Positions 50,541-59,404 of a stretch of 64,000 bases of DNA are shown in pieces. A program made the translations under genes and the position numbers. The stretch lies in NCBI RefSeq assembly GCF_028200735.1, contig NZ_JAQKPV010000015.1, positions 1-64,000 of the forward strand, in the 5' to 3' direction. The notes under the pieces were generated by a model. That model was not told the DNA's origin and did not search any database. It saw only the letters and a program-made list of their open reading frames with translations. Source of the stretch: Streptomyces sp. ACA25 (GTDB lineage: Bacteria > Actinomycetota > Actinomycetes > Streptomycetales > Streptomycetaceae). Positions within the stretch are counted from its first letter, which is position 1; every line of letters begins with the position of its first letter.

Positions 50541-51257
50541 TCAGTCCGCTGCCGGTAGCCGCAGCCTCGCCAGCACCGGCAGATGGTCGGTGGCCGCCCG
50601 CAGATCGGAGTCGGTGAGGTCCGGGCTGCCGGTCGGCACCCCGCAGCCGAGCACCTCCACCTCCTGGGTGCAGAGCACGGCGTCGATGCGCTTCTCCGGC
50701 AGATCCGAGGGAAAGGTCAGCCCCCCGCCGTCGGGCGCGACCGCCCAGGCGTCCTGCAGCTCGCTCGCGAGCCGGCCGAAGGTGGGGCCCTCGGGGCGCT
50801 CGTTGAGGTCACCGGCGACGACTCCGGCGGGCACCCCCATGGCGGCCAGCCGCTCCAGCGCCAGCGCGCCCTGCTGCGTGCGCTCACCGTCGTCCAGGCT
50901 GAGATGGCAGCTGATGACCGCAAGCCGTGCGGCGGCGCCGAACCGGAGAACCGCGGTCGACAGCGCCCGGCGGTGCAGCCCCGAGTGATACGGCAGGGGG
51001 ACGTCCTCGGCGCTCTCCACCACCGGCCGCAGGGTGGTCATGATCATGGTGCCGCACGCCGGTGCACCGCCGCTGACAAGCACCAGGCCGGTTGCCCGGC
51101 CCAGCCGGGCCACCTGCTGGCGCCAACGGAAGAAGCGCGGTGCCTCCTGGAAGCAGACGACATCGGGCTCGGACGCCCGGATCACCCGGGCGAGCGCCCC
51201 GACATCGTCCCGCAGGGAGCGGACGTTGTAACTGAGCAGACGGATCTCGGCGGACAT
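50541..51257 (-). CDS. Endonuclease/exonuclease/phosphatase family protein
   Basis: A 238-residue EEP-fold hydrolase. Motifs: LSYNVRSLRDD (Asn), VVCFQEAPRF with the metal-binding Glu, ISCHLSLDDGERTQQ (His), GVVAGDLNERPEG (Asp/Asn) and C-terminal TDHLPVLARL with the catalytic Asp-His. Family members cleave phosphodiesters in nucleic acids, lipids or sugars; the substrate is unknown. No signal peptide is apparent. Confidence 0.88.
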   Translation of the reverse strand: MSAEIRLLSYNVRSLRDDVGALARVIRASEPDVVCFQEAPRFFRWRQQVARLGRATGLVLVSGGAPACGTMIMTTLRPVVESAEDVPLPYHSGLHRRALSTAVLRFGAAARLAVISCHLSLDDGERTQQGALALERLAAMGVPAGVVAGDLNERPEGPTFGRLASELQDAWAVAPDGGGLTFPSDLPEKRIDAVLCTQEVEVLGCGVPTGSPDLTDSDLRAATDHLPVLARLRLPAAD

Positions 51258-51442
51258 GTGATCGACAGTAGCTGTTCTGTGCGCACTCCGCCCGCTGCCG
51301 GGTCAGGAGGTCAAGACAGCACGCCGCCGGCCGGTGCACCGCGTAACGGGAGGCTCCCGACGGGCAGTTCCCTGCCGTTCCGGCACAGCGGAACTCACGG
51401 TCCGGGGGCACGGACACCCGCCGGCCGGCGGTCAGCCAGTGC

Positions 51443-52384
51443 TCAGCCCTGGCGGGCGAGGTCGGCGGCTCCGACGAGACCCGCCCGGCCACCGAGCCTC
51501 GCTGCCAGCACCTGGGCGTGCGGCCGGTAACGGCCGCCGACCAGCCAGCGGCGGAACGACTTGCGGATGGGATCGAGGACCAGATCGCCTTCGTCCGAGA
51601 CACCTCCGCCGACGATGAACGCCGAGGGGTCGAACAGCGAGGCGAGGTCGGCAAGACCCGCGCCGGCCCAGCGGGCCAGCTCACGGAAGGAGTCCACGGC
51701 AACCGGGTCGCCCTGCCGGGCCGCGGCGCTGACGTGCTTGCCCTGGATGCCCTCGGGGGTGCCGTCACCGAGGGCGAGCAGGGTCTTCGCCGCCTCCGGG
51801 GTGGCGTTGGCGCGCTGCCGGGCATAGCGGAGCAGGGCACGGCCGGAGGCGTACTGCTCCCAGCAGCCCTGGCTTCCGCAGCCGCACAGCAGGCCGTCCG
51901 GCACCACCCGGAGATGGCCGAACTCCCCGGCGACGCCGAACCGTCCACGGTGCAGCCGGCCGCCGATGATGATGCCGCCGCCCAGGCCGGTGCCGAGAGT
52001 GATGCACACGACATCGTCATGGCCCTGCCCGGCACCGAAGCGGAACTCGCCCCAGGCTGCGGCGTTGGCGTCGTTCTCGACCACGACGGACATGCCGACC
52101 AGTTGCTCGATTTTGTCCTTGAGGGGTTCCTGACGCCACTTGATGTTCGGGGCGAAGAGCACGGTGGCGCGCTTGTCGTCGACATAGCCGGCCGCGCCGA
52201 TGCCGACGGCCTCGACCTGCACGCCGGTGCCGACCGTGCGGACCACGGCGGCGATGGACTCCACCAGCTCCGCGGAGGTCAGCGGGGTCGGCAGCTGACT
52301 GATCTCGAGGATGGTGCCGTCTTCATCGACCACCCCGGCCGCGATTTTCGTACCGCCGATGTCGACGCCGATGGTCAGTCCCAT
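51443..52384 (-). CDS. glkA: ROK-family glucokinase
   Basis: A 313-residue glucose kinase central to carbon catabolite repression in Streptomyces. ATP-binding VDIGGTKIAAGVV, catalytic Asp in ENDANAAAWGEF, GTGLGGGII, and the zinc motif with C-G-C-G-S-Q-G-C-W-E-Q are present. Glucose-binding residues lie between EFGHLRV and the zinc motif. In S. coelicolor the orthologue is GlkA. Upstream is DUF5304 and the ArsA-like gene on the same strand, with a 74-nt gap. Confidence 0.95.
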   Translation of the reverse strand: MGLTIGVDIGGTKIAAGVVDEDGTILEISQLPTPLTSAELVESIAAVVRTVGTGVQVEAVGIGAAGYVDDKRATVLFAPNIKWRQEPLKDKIEQLVGMSVVVENDANAAAWGEFRFGAGQGHDDVVCITLGTGLGGGIIIGGRLHRGRFGVAGEFGHLRVVPDGLLCGCGSQGCWEQYASGRALLRYARQRANATPEAAKTLLALGDGTPEGIQGKHVSAAARQGDPVAVDSFRELARWAGAGLADLASLFDPSAFIVGGGVSDEGDLVLDPIRKSFRRWLVGGRYRPHAQVLAARLGGRAGLVGAADLARQG

Positions 52385-52458
52385 GAGTTCCTCAGTGCAG
52401 TCAGTGGATTCCGCCGCGGACCACCGTACCGGAGTACGAGAGGCTCTTCGGCCGGTGA

Positions 52459-52929
52459 TCAGTCCTGGTCGCCGCGCTGGAACCCACCGGAAGGGCCGGA
52501 TTCTCCCCCCTCGTCCCGACCGTCTGTTTTCGGCCTCTGCGTCCCGTGCTCATCCGTGGTACCGCCCGACGCGTCCGGATCACCCGGATTGTTCCCGGAA
52601 GGTGGCCCTGACGCGGAGGGCGGGCCGGCGGCTGCGGCACGGAACGCGGCGGCGAACTCGTCCCCGGCCCGGACCAGATGCCCGAAGACCTCGGAGTTCC
52701 GCTCCAGTACCGGCTCGACGGCGGCCCTCGCCTGCTCGGCCAGCGGCGCCACGTTCAGCCCGAAGCGGCCGAGCTGCCCGGTCACCGCCTCGGTGAGCCT
52801 GCGGAACTCCGCGGCCGGGTCCACCGGCGGAGGGCCGTACCGCTCGCGGCGTCTGGCCCGCTCCGCGGCGAGATCCTCCTCGCAGGCGGTGGCCCAGGCA
52901 TCGGCGTCGGGCTCGGTTGCGTCGCTCAT
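52459..52929 (-). CDS. DUF5304 family protein
   Basis: A 156-residue protein with a conserved N-terminal half, MSDATEPDADAWATACEEDL, then ERYGPPPVDPAAEFRRLTEAVTGQL and a helical GLNVAPLAEQARAAVEPVLERNSEVFGHL, followed by a disordered Gly/Asp/Pro-rich tail from about residue 105. The family is limited to actinobacteria and is found beside an ArsA-like and a polyketide-cyclase-like gene. Function unknown. Confidence 0.82.
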   Translation of the reverse strand: MSDATEPDADAWATACEEDLAAERARRRERYGPPPVDPAAEFRRLTEAVTGQLGRFGLNVAPLAEQARAAVEPVLERNSEVFGHLVRAGDEFAAAFRAAAAGPPSASGPPSGNNPGDPDASGGTTDEHGTQRPKTDGRDEGGESGPSGGFQRGDQD

Positions 52930-52977
52930 CGCGGGCTCCTGCGGCAGCCGGTCACGTCGGTCACGTCCGTACCGACG

Positions 52978-54198
52978 TTACCGGACCGGCCGGGAACCGT
53001 TGAGGGCTTCAGCGCCCCGGTGCCGCGGCACCGGGGCGAACCGCGTCACCAGGGCCCCGTCCTCCAGCCCTGCGCCGGTCAGCGTGCAGTCCCGCAGCAG
53101 CGGGGGCAGGACGAGACAGTGACGGTACGGACCGGTGGTGACGACGAGTTCGTCACCGCGGCGGACCACGGTGAGCTCGTCCCGGCGAGCACCGGGCAGC
53201 GGAAGACGCCAGCGGAGCAGCCCGTCGGCGGACCGGCCGTCCTCGACCACCCGGCCCGGAAGGGGGACCGGGTCACCGGGCGGAGGCACCTGCAGGGTTT
53301 CGAGGTCCGCCGGGCCACTCACCGGCCGGCCCAGATGGGGAATCTCGTGCACCGGCAGTCCCTCGGCCACGAGCTCCGCCAGCGCCAGCCGCTGACGGGC
53401 AGCCAGACCGGCCAGCCAGGGGTCGGGCGACCCGGTGGGCAGCAGCCGGTTGGCAAGGACTGCCTCCGACGCCGGGCCGTGCAGCGCCAGTCCGGCCCGG
53501 GCGGACCGGAGCACCGCTTCCGCCCGCGGTCCCGGCTCCACCACCCAGCGGACGCAGGTGCCCGGCCCGGTCAGGACGTCCCGGACCGCGGTCAGCTCCC
53601 GCGACCAGCGGGCAGCGCTGTCGTAGAGGGCGGCGGCGGGCAGGGAGACCCCGGTGAGCTGCGCGAGCAGCGGCCGCAGTGTGTGCGCGGTCCGCCGCTG
53701 CGCGGGAAGCAGGCGCCCGAGATACCGGAGCAGCTGGTCCGGGAGAGCGAGCAGGCGGACCGCCTCCGGAGCCGGCGGCAGCGCGGAGACGATCAGCTGC
53801 CACCGGCCGCTGCGGTGCGCCTCGTGCAGGGTGCTCAGCAGGGCGAGCGCGCCGGCGCCGGGCAGCTCGGTCAGCTCGTCGTCGTCCAGCGGTTCCGCGC
53901 CGAGCGCCGACAGGAAGGTTCCGGCGCGGTCCTGGGCCGCGAGGAACCCCTCGCGGAAGTGCCGGGCGGAGTCGGCCTCCACGGTCCACAGCCCGTCAGC
54001 CGCTTCCACGGGCTGCCCGGGGCCGGCGGCCGGCCGGGTGCCGAGGACGGCCGCGAGCCCGCAGGACAGCCCTGTGCCGATCGCCAGGGTGCGGTGGCCG
54101 GCCCGTGCCCCGGCCAGCGCTGTCGCGGCGGCCAGGGTGGTGACACCGGCTCCGCCGGGCCCCGTCACCAGGACTGTCCGGGGCACCCCGGGGGCCAC
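52978..54198 (-). CDS. ArsA-like ATPase-fold protein with degenerate P-loop
   Basis: About 406 residues from GTG at 54198 (VAPGVPRTVLVTGPGGAGVT), two bases after the SRPBCC stop. The N-terminus looks like an ArsA/GET3 P-loop, but the sequence GPGGAGVTT lacks both lysines of the normal deviant Walker A (GKGGVGKTT). Other ArsA-like parts follow: EADSARHFREGFLAAQ, IVSALPPAPEAVRLLALPDQLLRYL and a C-terminal beta region (VSGPADLETLQVPP). ATP hydrolysis is doubtful. No arsenic or arsenite transport gene is near, and resistance should not be assumed. Confidence 0.83.
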   Translation of the reverse strand: MAPGVPRTVLVTGPGGAGVTTLAAATALAGARAGHRTLAIGTGLSCGLAAVLGTRPAAGPGQPVEAADGLWTVEADSARHFREGFLAAQDRAGTFLSALGAEPLDDDELTELPGAGALALLSTLHEAHRSGRWQLIVSALPPAPEAVRLLALPDQLLRYLGRLLPAQRRTAHTLRPLLAQLTGVSLPAAALYDSAARWSRELTAVRDVLTGPGTCVRWVVEPGPRAEAVLRSARAGLALHGPASEAVLANRLLPTGSPDPWLAGLAARQRLALAELVAEGLPVHEIPHLGRPVSGPADLETLQVPPPGDPVPLPGRVVEDGRSADGLLRWRLPLPGARRDELTVVRRGDELVVTTGPYRHCLVLPPLLRDCTLTGAGLEDGALVTRFAPVPRHRGAEALNGSRPVR

Positions 54199-54200
54199 GG

Positions 54201-54647
54201 TCAGCGGGTCACGCTCTCGACCCGCTTCTTGAGGCCGTCCAGGGCCCGGTCGATGATGACCTTCTCGGCCTTGCGCTTGATGGTGCCGAGCATGGGGATC
54301 TTGACGTCGACGGTCAACTGGTAGGTGACGTCGGTGCGCTCCCCTCCAGCGGCCGGGACGAGGCGGTAGGAGCCGTCCAGCGCGCGCAGCATCTTCGACC
54401 TCACCAGTGACCAGCGGACCTCGTCCGTGCCGGACCACTCGTACGCCAGGGTGTGCTCGTCCTTGATGGCTCCGGCATCGAGCAGCAGCCGGACCTCCTC
54501 CGCCCGGCCCCGGTCGTCGGTGGAGAGGATCTCGGCCTCCTTCACCTCACCGGTCCATTCCGGGTAGCGGCCGAAGTCGGAGATCACCGCCATCACCTCG
54601 GCCGGTGACGCCTCGATGGTGATGCTTGACCTGGTGTGCTCCGCCAT
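54201..54647 (-). CDS. SRPBCC family (polyketide cyclase/dehydrase-like) protein
   Basis: A 148-residue START-like fold protein: SSITIEASPAEVMAVISDFGRYPEWTGEV at the N-terminus and a long C-terminal helix IKRKAEKVIIDRALDGLKKR. It binds a hydrophobic ligand in the family; the ligand here is unknown. It is followed within 2 nt by the ArsA-like gene and precedes, on the opposite strand, fadD. No polyketide synthase genes are present, so a lipid or membrane role is more likely. Confidence 0.88.
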   Translation of the reverse strand: MAEHTRSSITIEASPAEVMAVISDFGRYPEWTGEVKEAEILSTDDRGRAEEVRLLLDAGAIKDEHTLAYEWSGTDEVRWSLVRSKMLRALDGSYRLVPAAGGERTDVTYQLTVDVKIPMLGTIKRKAEKVIIDRALDGLKKRVESVTR

Positions 54648-54796
54648 CGCCGTGGCTCCTCAATTTCGCCCGCTGCCGTTCGCAGGAAGGCTACCGCGCG
54701 TCTCACCGCGCCCGGCCGGCCACCGGAACACCGCCTCGGTCCGGCCAGGATTCGCCTTCTCCGGTCTGGGGGTACCCTGCCAGAAAGAGCCCGGAA

Positions 54797-54812
54797 TGTG
54801 ACACGGGGCACA
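54797..54812. promoter_or_regulatory. Weak Crp-like site upstream of fadD
   Basis: TGTGACACGGGGCACA contains GTG-N6-GNCAC, the looser consensus reported for streptomycete Crp. It is about 140 bp before the fadD start in the 305-bp SRPBCC-fadD gap, which otherwise has a TTCGCC-16-TACCCT promoter candidate at about 54751-54778 and no gene. Confidence 0.35.
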
Positions 54813-54952
54813 TCACGGGCAGGGAAGCCACCCCCGTGCCGGTACCGGAGGATGACGTCCGGCAGTCGATTCCGGGGCCCGCCGCGGTCTCGCCGTACCG
54901 CAGCCGACGGTGGCCGGCCCCGCCTCCCCGGCCGGCGTGACGAGGAGCAATT

Positions 54953-56755
54953 GTGCGCGAGTTCGGCCTTCCGGCCTTGTATCAGGTGTCCGACGAGAGC
55001 AGCCTTCCGCAACTGCTGCACCGCAACGCCGCCCGCCACCCGGACGAACCGGTGGTGTCGCACCGGCAGGGGGACAGCTGGCAGGACATCGGCGCGGCCG
55101 CGTTCCTGGACCAGGTGCGGCAGGTGGCCAAGGGCCTGATGGCCTCCGGGGTGGAGCCCGGGGACCGGGTGGGCCTGATGTCCCGTACCCGCTACGAGTG
55201 GACCCTGCTGGACTTCGCGATCTGGTCGGCCGGGGCCGTCACCGTCCCCGTCTACGAGACCAGCTCGGCGGAGCAGGTGGCCTGGATCCTGCAGGACTCC
55301 GGGGCGGTGGCCTGCGTGGTGGAGACGCAGGAGCACGCCGAGACGGTGGCGTCGGTCCGGGCCAGGCTGCCCGGGCTCACCCGGCTCTGGCGGATCACCG
55401 CGGCCGGGGACGAGGCAGCCGTACCACTGCTGACAGCCGCCGGCCGTGAGGTGACGGACGAGGCGCTGCGGGACGTGGAGGCCACCGTGTCGGCGGACTC
55501 CGTGGCCACCCTCATCTACACCTCCGGCACCACCGGGCGGCCCAAGGGCTGTGTGCTGAGCCACCGGGCCTTCCTGGCCGAGTGCGGAAACGTGGTGGAA
55601 GGGCTGAAGCCGCTGTTCCGCACCGGGGAGAGCTCGGTCCTGCTGTTCCTGCCGCAGGCCCACGTCTTCGCCCGCATGGTGGAGGTCACCGCGGCGCTGG
55701 CACCGATCCGGCTGGGCCACGTGCCGGACGCCAGGACCCTGACCGACGACCTGAGCACGTTCCGGCCGACCATCATCCTCGCGGTCCCGCGGGTGTTCGA
55801 GAAGGTGTACAACGGCGCCCGGGCCAAGGCGCAGGAGGACGGCAAGGCCAAGATCTTCGACCGGGCGGCGGACACCGCCGTCGCGTACAGCCGGGCGCTG
55901 GACGCCGGCGGGCCGGGAAGAGGACTGAAGCTCCGCCACGCGCTCTTCGACCGGCTGGTCTACCGCAAGCTGCGCGCGGTGCTCGGCGGCCGGGCGACGC
56001 ACGCCATCAGCGGCGGCGCCCCGCTGGGGGAACGGCTCGGGCACTTCTACCGGGGCATCGGCTTCACCGTCCTGGAGGGCTACGGGCTGACGGAAACGTG
56101 CGGTGCCACCGCCTTCAACCCGCACGACGCCCCGAAGGTCGGCACCGTCGGCCGGCCGCTGCCGGGCTCCTCGGTGCGTATCGGGGAGGACAACGAGGTG
56201 CTGGTCACCGGGGAACACCTCTTCACCGGGTACTGGAACAACGAGTCGGCCACCGCCGACTCGATGGAGGACGGCTGGTACCGCACCGGCGACATCGGCT
56301 CACTGGACGACGAGGGCTATCTGACGATCGGCGGCCGGAAGAAGGAGATTCTGGTGACGGCCGCCGGCAAGAACGTCTCACCCGCGGTCATCGAGGACGG
56401 CATCCGCTCCCACGAACTCGTCGCCGAGTGCATGGTGGTCGGCGACGGCCGGCCCTTCGTGGCCGCGCTCGTCACCGTCGACGACGAGTTTCTGCCCCGC
56501 TGGGCGGAGAACCACGACCTGGCCGACCGTCCGCGGGAGGAGCTGCTGCAGTCCCCCGAGCTGCTGGCAGCGGTGCAGGAGGCGGTGGACCGGGGCAACA
56601 GCGCGGTCTCCCGGGCGGAGTCGGTACGCAAGTTCCGCATCCTGCCGGAGCAGTTCTCCGAGGAGTCCGGTCACCTCACGCCGTCGATGAAGCTGAAGCG
56701 GCACGCGGTCGCCAAGGACTACAGCGAGGAGATCGAGGCGCTCTACCGGAAGTGA
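54953..56755 (+). CDS. Long-chain fatty acid-CoA ligase
   Basis: A 600-residue adenylate-forming enzyme activating long-chain fatty acids. AMP-binding signature LIYTSGTTGRPKGCVLSH, VLEGYGLTETCGATAFN, DGWYRTGDIGSLDDEGYL and IGGRKKEILVTAAGKNVSPA with KLKRHAVAKDYSEEIEALYRK (catalytic Lys) are present. GTG at 54953 begins MREFGLPALYQVSDES. Its position beside a PimB-like glycosyltransferase and SRPBCC gene fits lipid metabolism. Confidence 0.95.
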   Translation: MREFGLPALYQVSDESSLPQLLHRNAARHPDEPVVSHRQGDSWQDIGAAAFLDQVRQVAKGLMASGVEPGDRVGLMSRTRYEWTLLDFAIWSAGAVTVPVYETSSAEQVAWILQDSGAVACVVETQEHAETVASVRARLPGLTRLWRITAAGDEAAVPLLTAAGREVTDEALRDVEATVSADSVATLIYTSGTTGRPKGCVLSHRAFLAECGNVVEGLKPLFRTGESSVLLFLPQAHVFARMVEVTAALAPIRLGHVPDARTLTDDLSTFRPTIILAVPRVFEKVYNGARAKAQEDGKAKIFDRAADTAVAYSRALDAGGPGRGLKLRHALFDRLVYRKLRAVLGGRATHAISGGAPLGERLGHFYRGIGFTVLEGYGLTETCGATAFNPHDAPKVGTVGRPLPGSSVRIGEDNEVLVTGEHLFTGYWNNESATADSMEDGWYRTGDIGSLDDEGYLTIGGRKKEILVTAAGKNVSPAVIEDGIRSHELVAECMVVGDGRPFVAALVTVDDEFLPRWAENHDLADRPREELLQSPELLAAVQEAVDRGNSAVSRAESVRKFRILPEQFSEESGHLTPSMKLKRHAVAKDYSEEIEALYRK

Positions 56756-56803
56756 CCCGGACCCGCTCGGAGGTTCCGGAGGGCTCGGCAGGACGGGGCC
56801 GGC

Positions 56804-57955
56804 TCAGAGCAGGTCCTCGAGCCTGGCTGCCAGGAGGTCCCGGCGCCAGCGCTCCTCCACCCAGGCCCGGCCGCGTTCCCCCATCCGGCGGCGCAGCGCG
56901 GAGTCCCCGAGGAGCGCCACCACGCGCTCGGCGGTCTCGGCCGGCGCGGTGCCGGCGGCACCCCGCACGATCCAGCCGGTCTCTCCGTCGAGCACCGCGT
57001 CCGGGGCTCCGCCGGAGTCCCCGGACACCACCGGCAGGCCGGTGGCGGAAGCCTCCAGGTAGACGATGCCGAGCCCTTCCACGTCCAGACCGCCTCGCCG
57101 GGTGCGGCAGGGCATGGCGAAGACGTCGCCCGCACCGTAGTGCGCGGGCAGATCCCGCCAGGGCACCGCGCCGGTGAAGCGGACCGAGCCGGCCACCCCG
57201 GTGCCGGCCGCCAACCGCTCCAGGTCCCGGCGGTACGGACCGTCGCCCACGATCAGCAGGACCGTCTCCGGTTCCGCGGCCAGGATCCGGGGCATCGCCC
57301 GGATCAGCGTGTCCTGTCCCTTGCGCGGCACCAGCCGGGAGACGCAGACGACGACCGGGCGATCCGTCAGGCCGAGGCCGGCCCGCACCGCCGCGCCGCC
57401 CGAGTCGGGGTGGAACGTCTTCTCATCGACGCCCGGAGTCAGCTGCACCATGCGGGCGGCGGCCTCCGCCGTGAGCGCCGCGGCGATCCGGAGCCGGGTG
57501 TACTCCCCGAGGTAGGTCAGGGTGTCCGTGCCGTCTCCTATCCGGCGCAGCAGCCGACGGGCGCCCGGCAGCTGGGCCCAGCCCGCCTCGTGCCCGTGGG
57601 TGGTGGCCACCAGCCGCTCGGCACCGGCCCGGCGCAGGGCCGGACCCATCAGCCCGAGGGGGGCTGCTGCCCCGAACCAGACCGCGGAACAGCCGTGCTC
57701 CCGCAGCAGTGCACTCGCCCGCCGGGTGACCCGGGGGGTGGGCAGCAGCATCGTGGCCCGGTCCCGGACCACCGGGAACGGCTGCTCGGCGTCGAAGGCC
57801 GCGGTGGCCTCGGCGCTCTCCCGGTCCCGCTTCCAGGTGGAGGCGTAGACGACCACCCGCTGCGGATCGAGGCGCAGCGCCATGCTGTGCAGGAAGGCCT
57901 GGATACCGCCCGGGCGGGGCGGGAAGTCGTTGGTCACGATGAGGGTCTTGCGCAT
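56804..57955 (-). CDS. GT4 glycosyltransferase (PimB-like)
   Basis: A 383-residue GT-B glycosyltransferase: LIVTNDFPPRPGGIQAFLHSMA at the N-terminus, VVCVSRLVPRKGQDTLIRAMP, and C-terminal GLDVEGLGIVYLEASATGLPVVSGDSGG with the E-x7-E of family 4. It most resembles mannosyltransferases of phosphatidylinositol mannoside synthesis, but the acceptor is unproven. ATG at 57955 has TAGGGT seven bases upstream, so the mRNA may be leaderless; a GTG six bases earlier is in frame. Confidence 0.88.
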   Translation of the reverse strand: MRKTLIVTNDFPPRPGGIQAFLHSMALRLDPQRVVVYASTWKRDRESAEATAAFDAEQPFPVVRDRATMLLPTPRVTRRASALLREHGCSAVWFGAAAPLGLMGPALRRAGAERLVATTHGHEAGWAQLPGARRLLRRIGDGTDTLTYLGEYTRLRIAAALTAEAAARMVQLTPGVDEKTFHPDSGGAAVRAGLGLTDRPVVVCVSRLVPRKGQDTLIRAMPRILAAEPETVLLIVGDGPYRRDLERLAAGTGVAGSVRFTGAVPWRDLPAHYGAGDVFAMPCRTRRGGLDVEGLGIVYLEASATGLPVVSGDSGGAPDAVLDGETGWIVRGAAGTAPAETAERVVALLGDSALRRRMGERGRAWVEERWRRDLLAARLEDLL

Positions 57956-58067
57956 CGCCACGACCCTATCCCCCCGGGCTCCCGGCCGGACAGCGGCCGG
58001 GAGCCCGACGGCGGACGGGAGCGGAGATGCGGCGGGAGCAGGCGGGCGGACCGGGAGCCGGGCCCGC

Positions 58068-59150
58068 TCAGGGCCGGACCACCCCGGACACCGGCATCAT
58101 GCCGACGGGGTCGTAACGGACCTGGGTTCCGGGGTAGGGAGCGTGCACCACCTGGCCGCCTCCCACGTACATGCCGATGTGGCTGGCGTCGCTGCGGTAG
58201 ACCACCAGGTCACCGGGCTGGACCTGGCTCAGCGGCACCCGCCGCCCGGCACCGGCCTGGGCCTGGGAGGTGCGCGGCAGGGAGACCCCGGCCCGCGCGT
58301 ACGCCCACTGCATCAGCCCGGAGCAGTCGAAGCCGTTCGGCCCGGTCTGCCCCCAGACATACGGCTTGCCGAGTGCCTGACGGACGGCAGAAACCGCCGC
58401 GCCGGCCCTCCCGGAGGCCGGGACGGCAGAGACCGGGGCCGTCTCCCCGGACGCCGCGGCGGCCCCGGACGCCCGGTCCTCGCGGGCCTCGCGGGCCTCG
58501 CGGTCCGCGGAGCGGGCGGCTCGCTCACGCTCCCGGCGTTCCTCGGTGGACAGGCGCTCCAGCTGCCTCCGGGCGGCTGCCAGCTTCTCCTGCACCTCCT
58601 GTTTCTGGCGGGCCAGCCGGGATTTCTCCCGCTCCAGCTCACCCAGCGTCCCTTCGGCCTCTGCACGCCGCTGTTCCATCAGGCGCTGCGCGGTGCGCAG
58701 CTCGCGGAGCTCCCCCGCCTGCCGGGTGGTGATCCGGTCCAGGGTGGAGACCCGTCCGAGGTACTGCTCGGGGTCCTCGGAGAGCATGAGCGCCACCTCC
58801 GGATCGACCCCGCCCGAGCGGTACTGCGCGGCGGCGAGGGAGCCCAGGGAGTGCCGCTTGCTGTTGACCTCCGCCTGGCCCCGGGCCAGCTGGTCCTGCC
58901 GCTGCTCGACTTCGGCCCGCAGCTCCTCGACTCGCTCCGAAGTGCCGTTGTACGCCTCCACCGCGCGCTCGGCATCGGCGAAAAGCTCATCCACCCGCTC
59001 GGTGGCCGCGGTGCTCGAGGAGGAGCCGCCCGGCTCTGCGGCCACCGGGACAACGGTGAGAACCGCCACCGCACCGGCGGCGGCGGACAGTACGCCGGCC
59101 CGGGCGGCCCGCCCCGGAGCGGTGTGCGGAGGACGTCGGTGTGCACCCAC
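58068..59150 (-). CDS. Secreted NlpC/P60 peptidoglycan hydrolase (copy 1)
   Basis: A 360-residue exported protein. GTG at 59150 (VGAHRRPPHTAPG) gives a basic region and hydrophobic stretch (AGVLSAAAGAVAVLTVVPVA) as signal peptide. A long coiled coil (about residues 50-220) is followed by a linker and the NlpC/P60 domain: Cys of FDCSGLMQWAY, His of SHIGMYVG, and a third polar residue in VVHAPYPG. It probably cleaves D-Glu-diaminopimelate bonds of the wall. It is paralogous to the next gene (59405-60493). Confidence 0.92.
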   Translation of the reverse strand: MGAHRRPPHTAPGRAARAGVLSAAAGAVAVLTVVPVAAEPGGSSSSTAATERVDELFADAERAVEAYNGTSERVEELRAEVEQRQDQLARGQAEVNSKRHSLGSLAAAQYRSGGVDPEVALMLSEDPEQYLGRVSTLDRITTRQAGELRELRTAQRLMEQRRAEAEGTLGELEREKSRLARQKQEVQEKLAAARRQLERLSTEERRERERAARSADREAREAREDRASGAAAASGETAPVSAVPASGRAGAAVSAVRQALGKPYVWGQTGPNGFDCSGLMQWAYARAGVSLPRTSQAQAGAGRRVPLSQVQPGDLVVYRSDASHIGMYVGGGQVVHAPYPGTQVRYDPVGMMPVSGVVRP

Positions 59151-59404
59151 TGCTGACCGCGCTCCCTTCGATCGAGATCGGAGAGCAGAATGTAGCGGCG
59201 CGGAAGCGGGGATCACGACGCCGCCGCGCCCCCGGGAAGCCGGACCGGGCGGCACAGCCGCAGGTCACGCCGGGGACGCGGCGGGGTGATGAACTTTTCG
59301 GGAACCACCCGGACGGAGGAGGCGCACGGGGCGCCGGGCCGTTCCGCGGGCGGTGCCGACGGCCCGTCCGGAGGGTGTGCCGGCCGGGCCGCGAGCGGGG
59401 CGGG

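Noticed and set aside
52978..54198. Arsenic resistance locus from the ArsA-like gene
   Set aside because: The P-loop lysines are missing and there is no ArsB/ArsC/ACR3 gene; the ArsR-like gene is 10 kb away and looks broken.
54201..54647. Polyketide biosynthesis from the cyclase-like SRPBCC protein
   Set aside because: No ketosynthase or other biosynthetic genes are present in the window.
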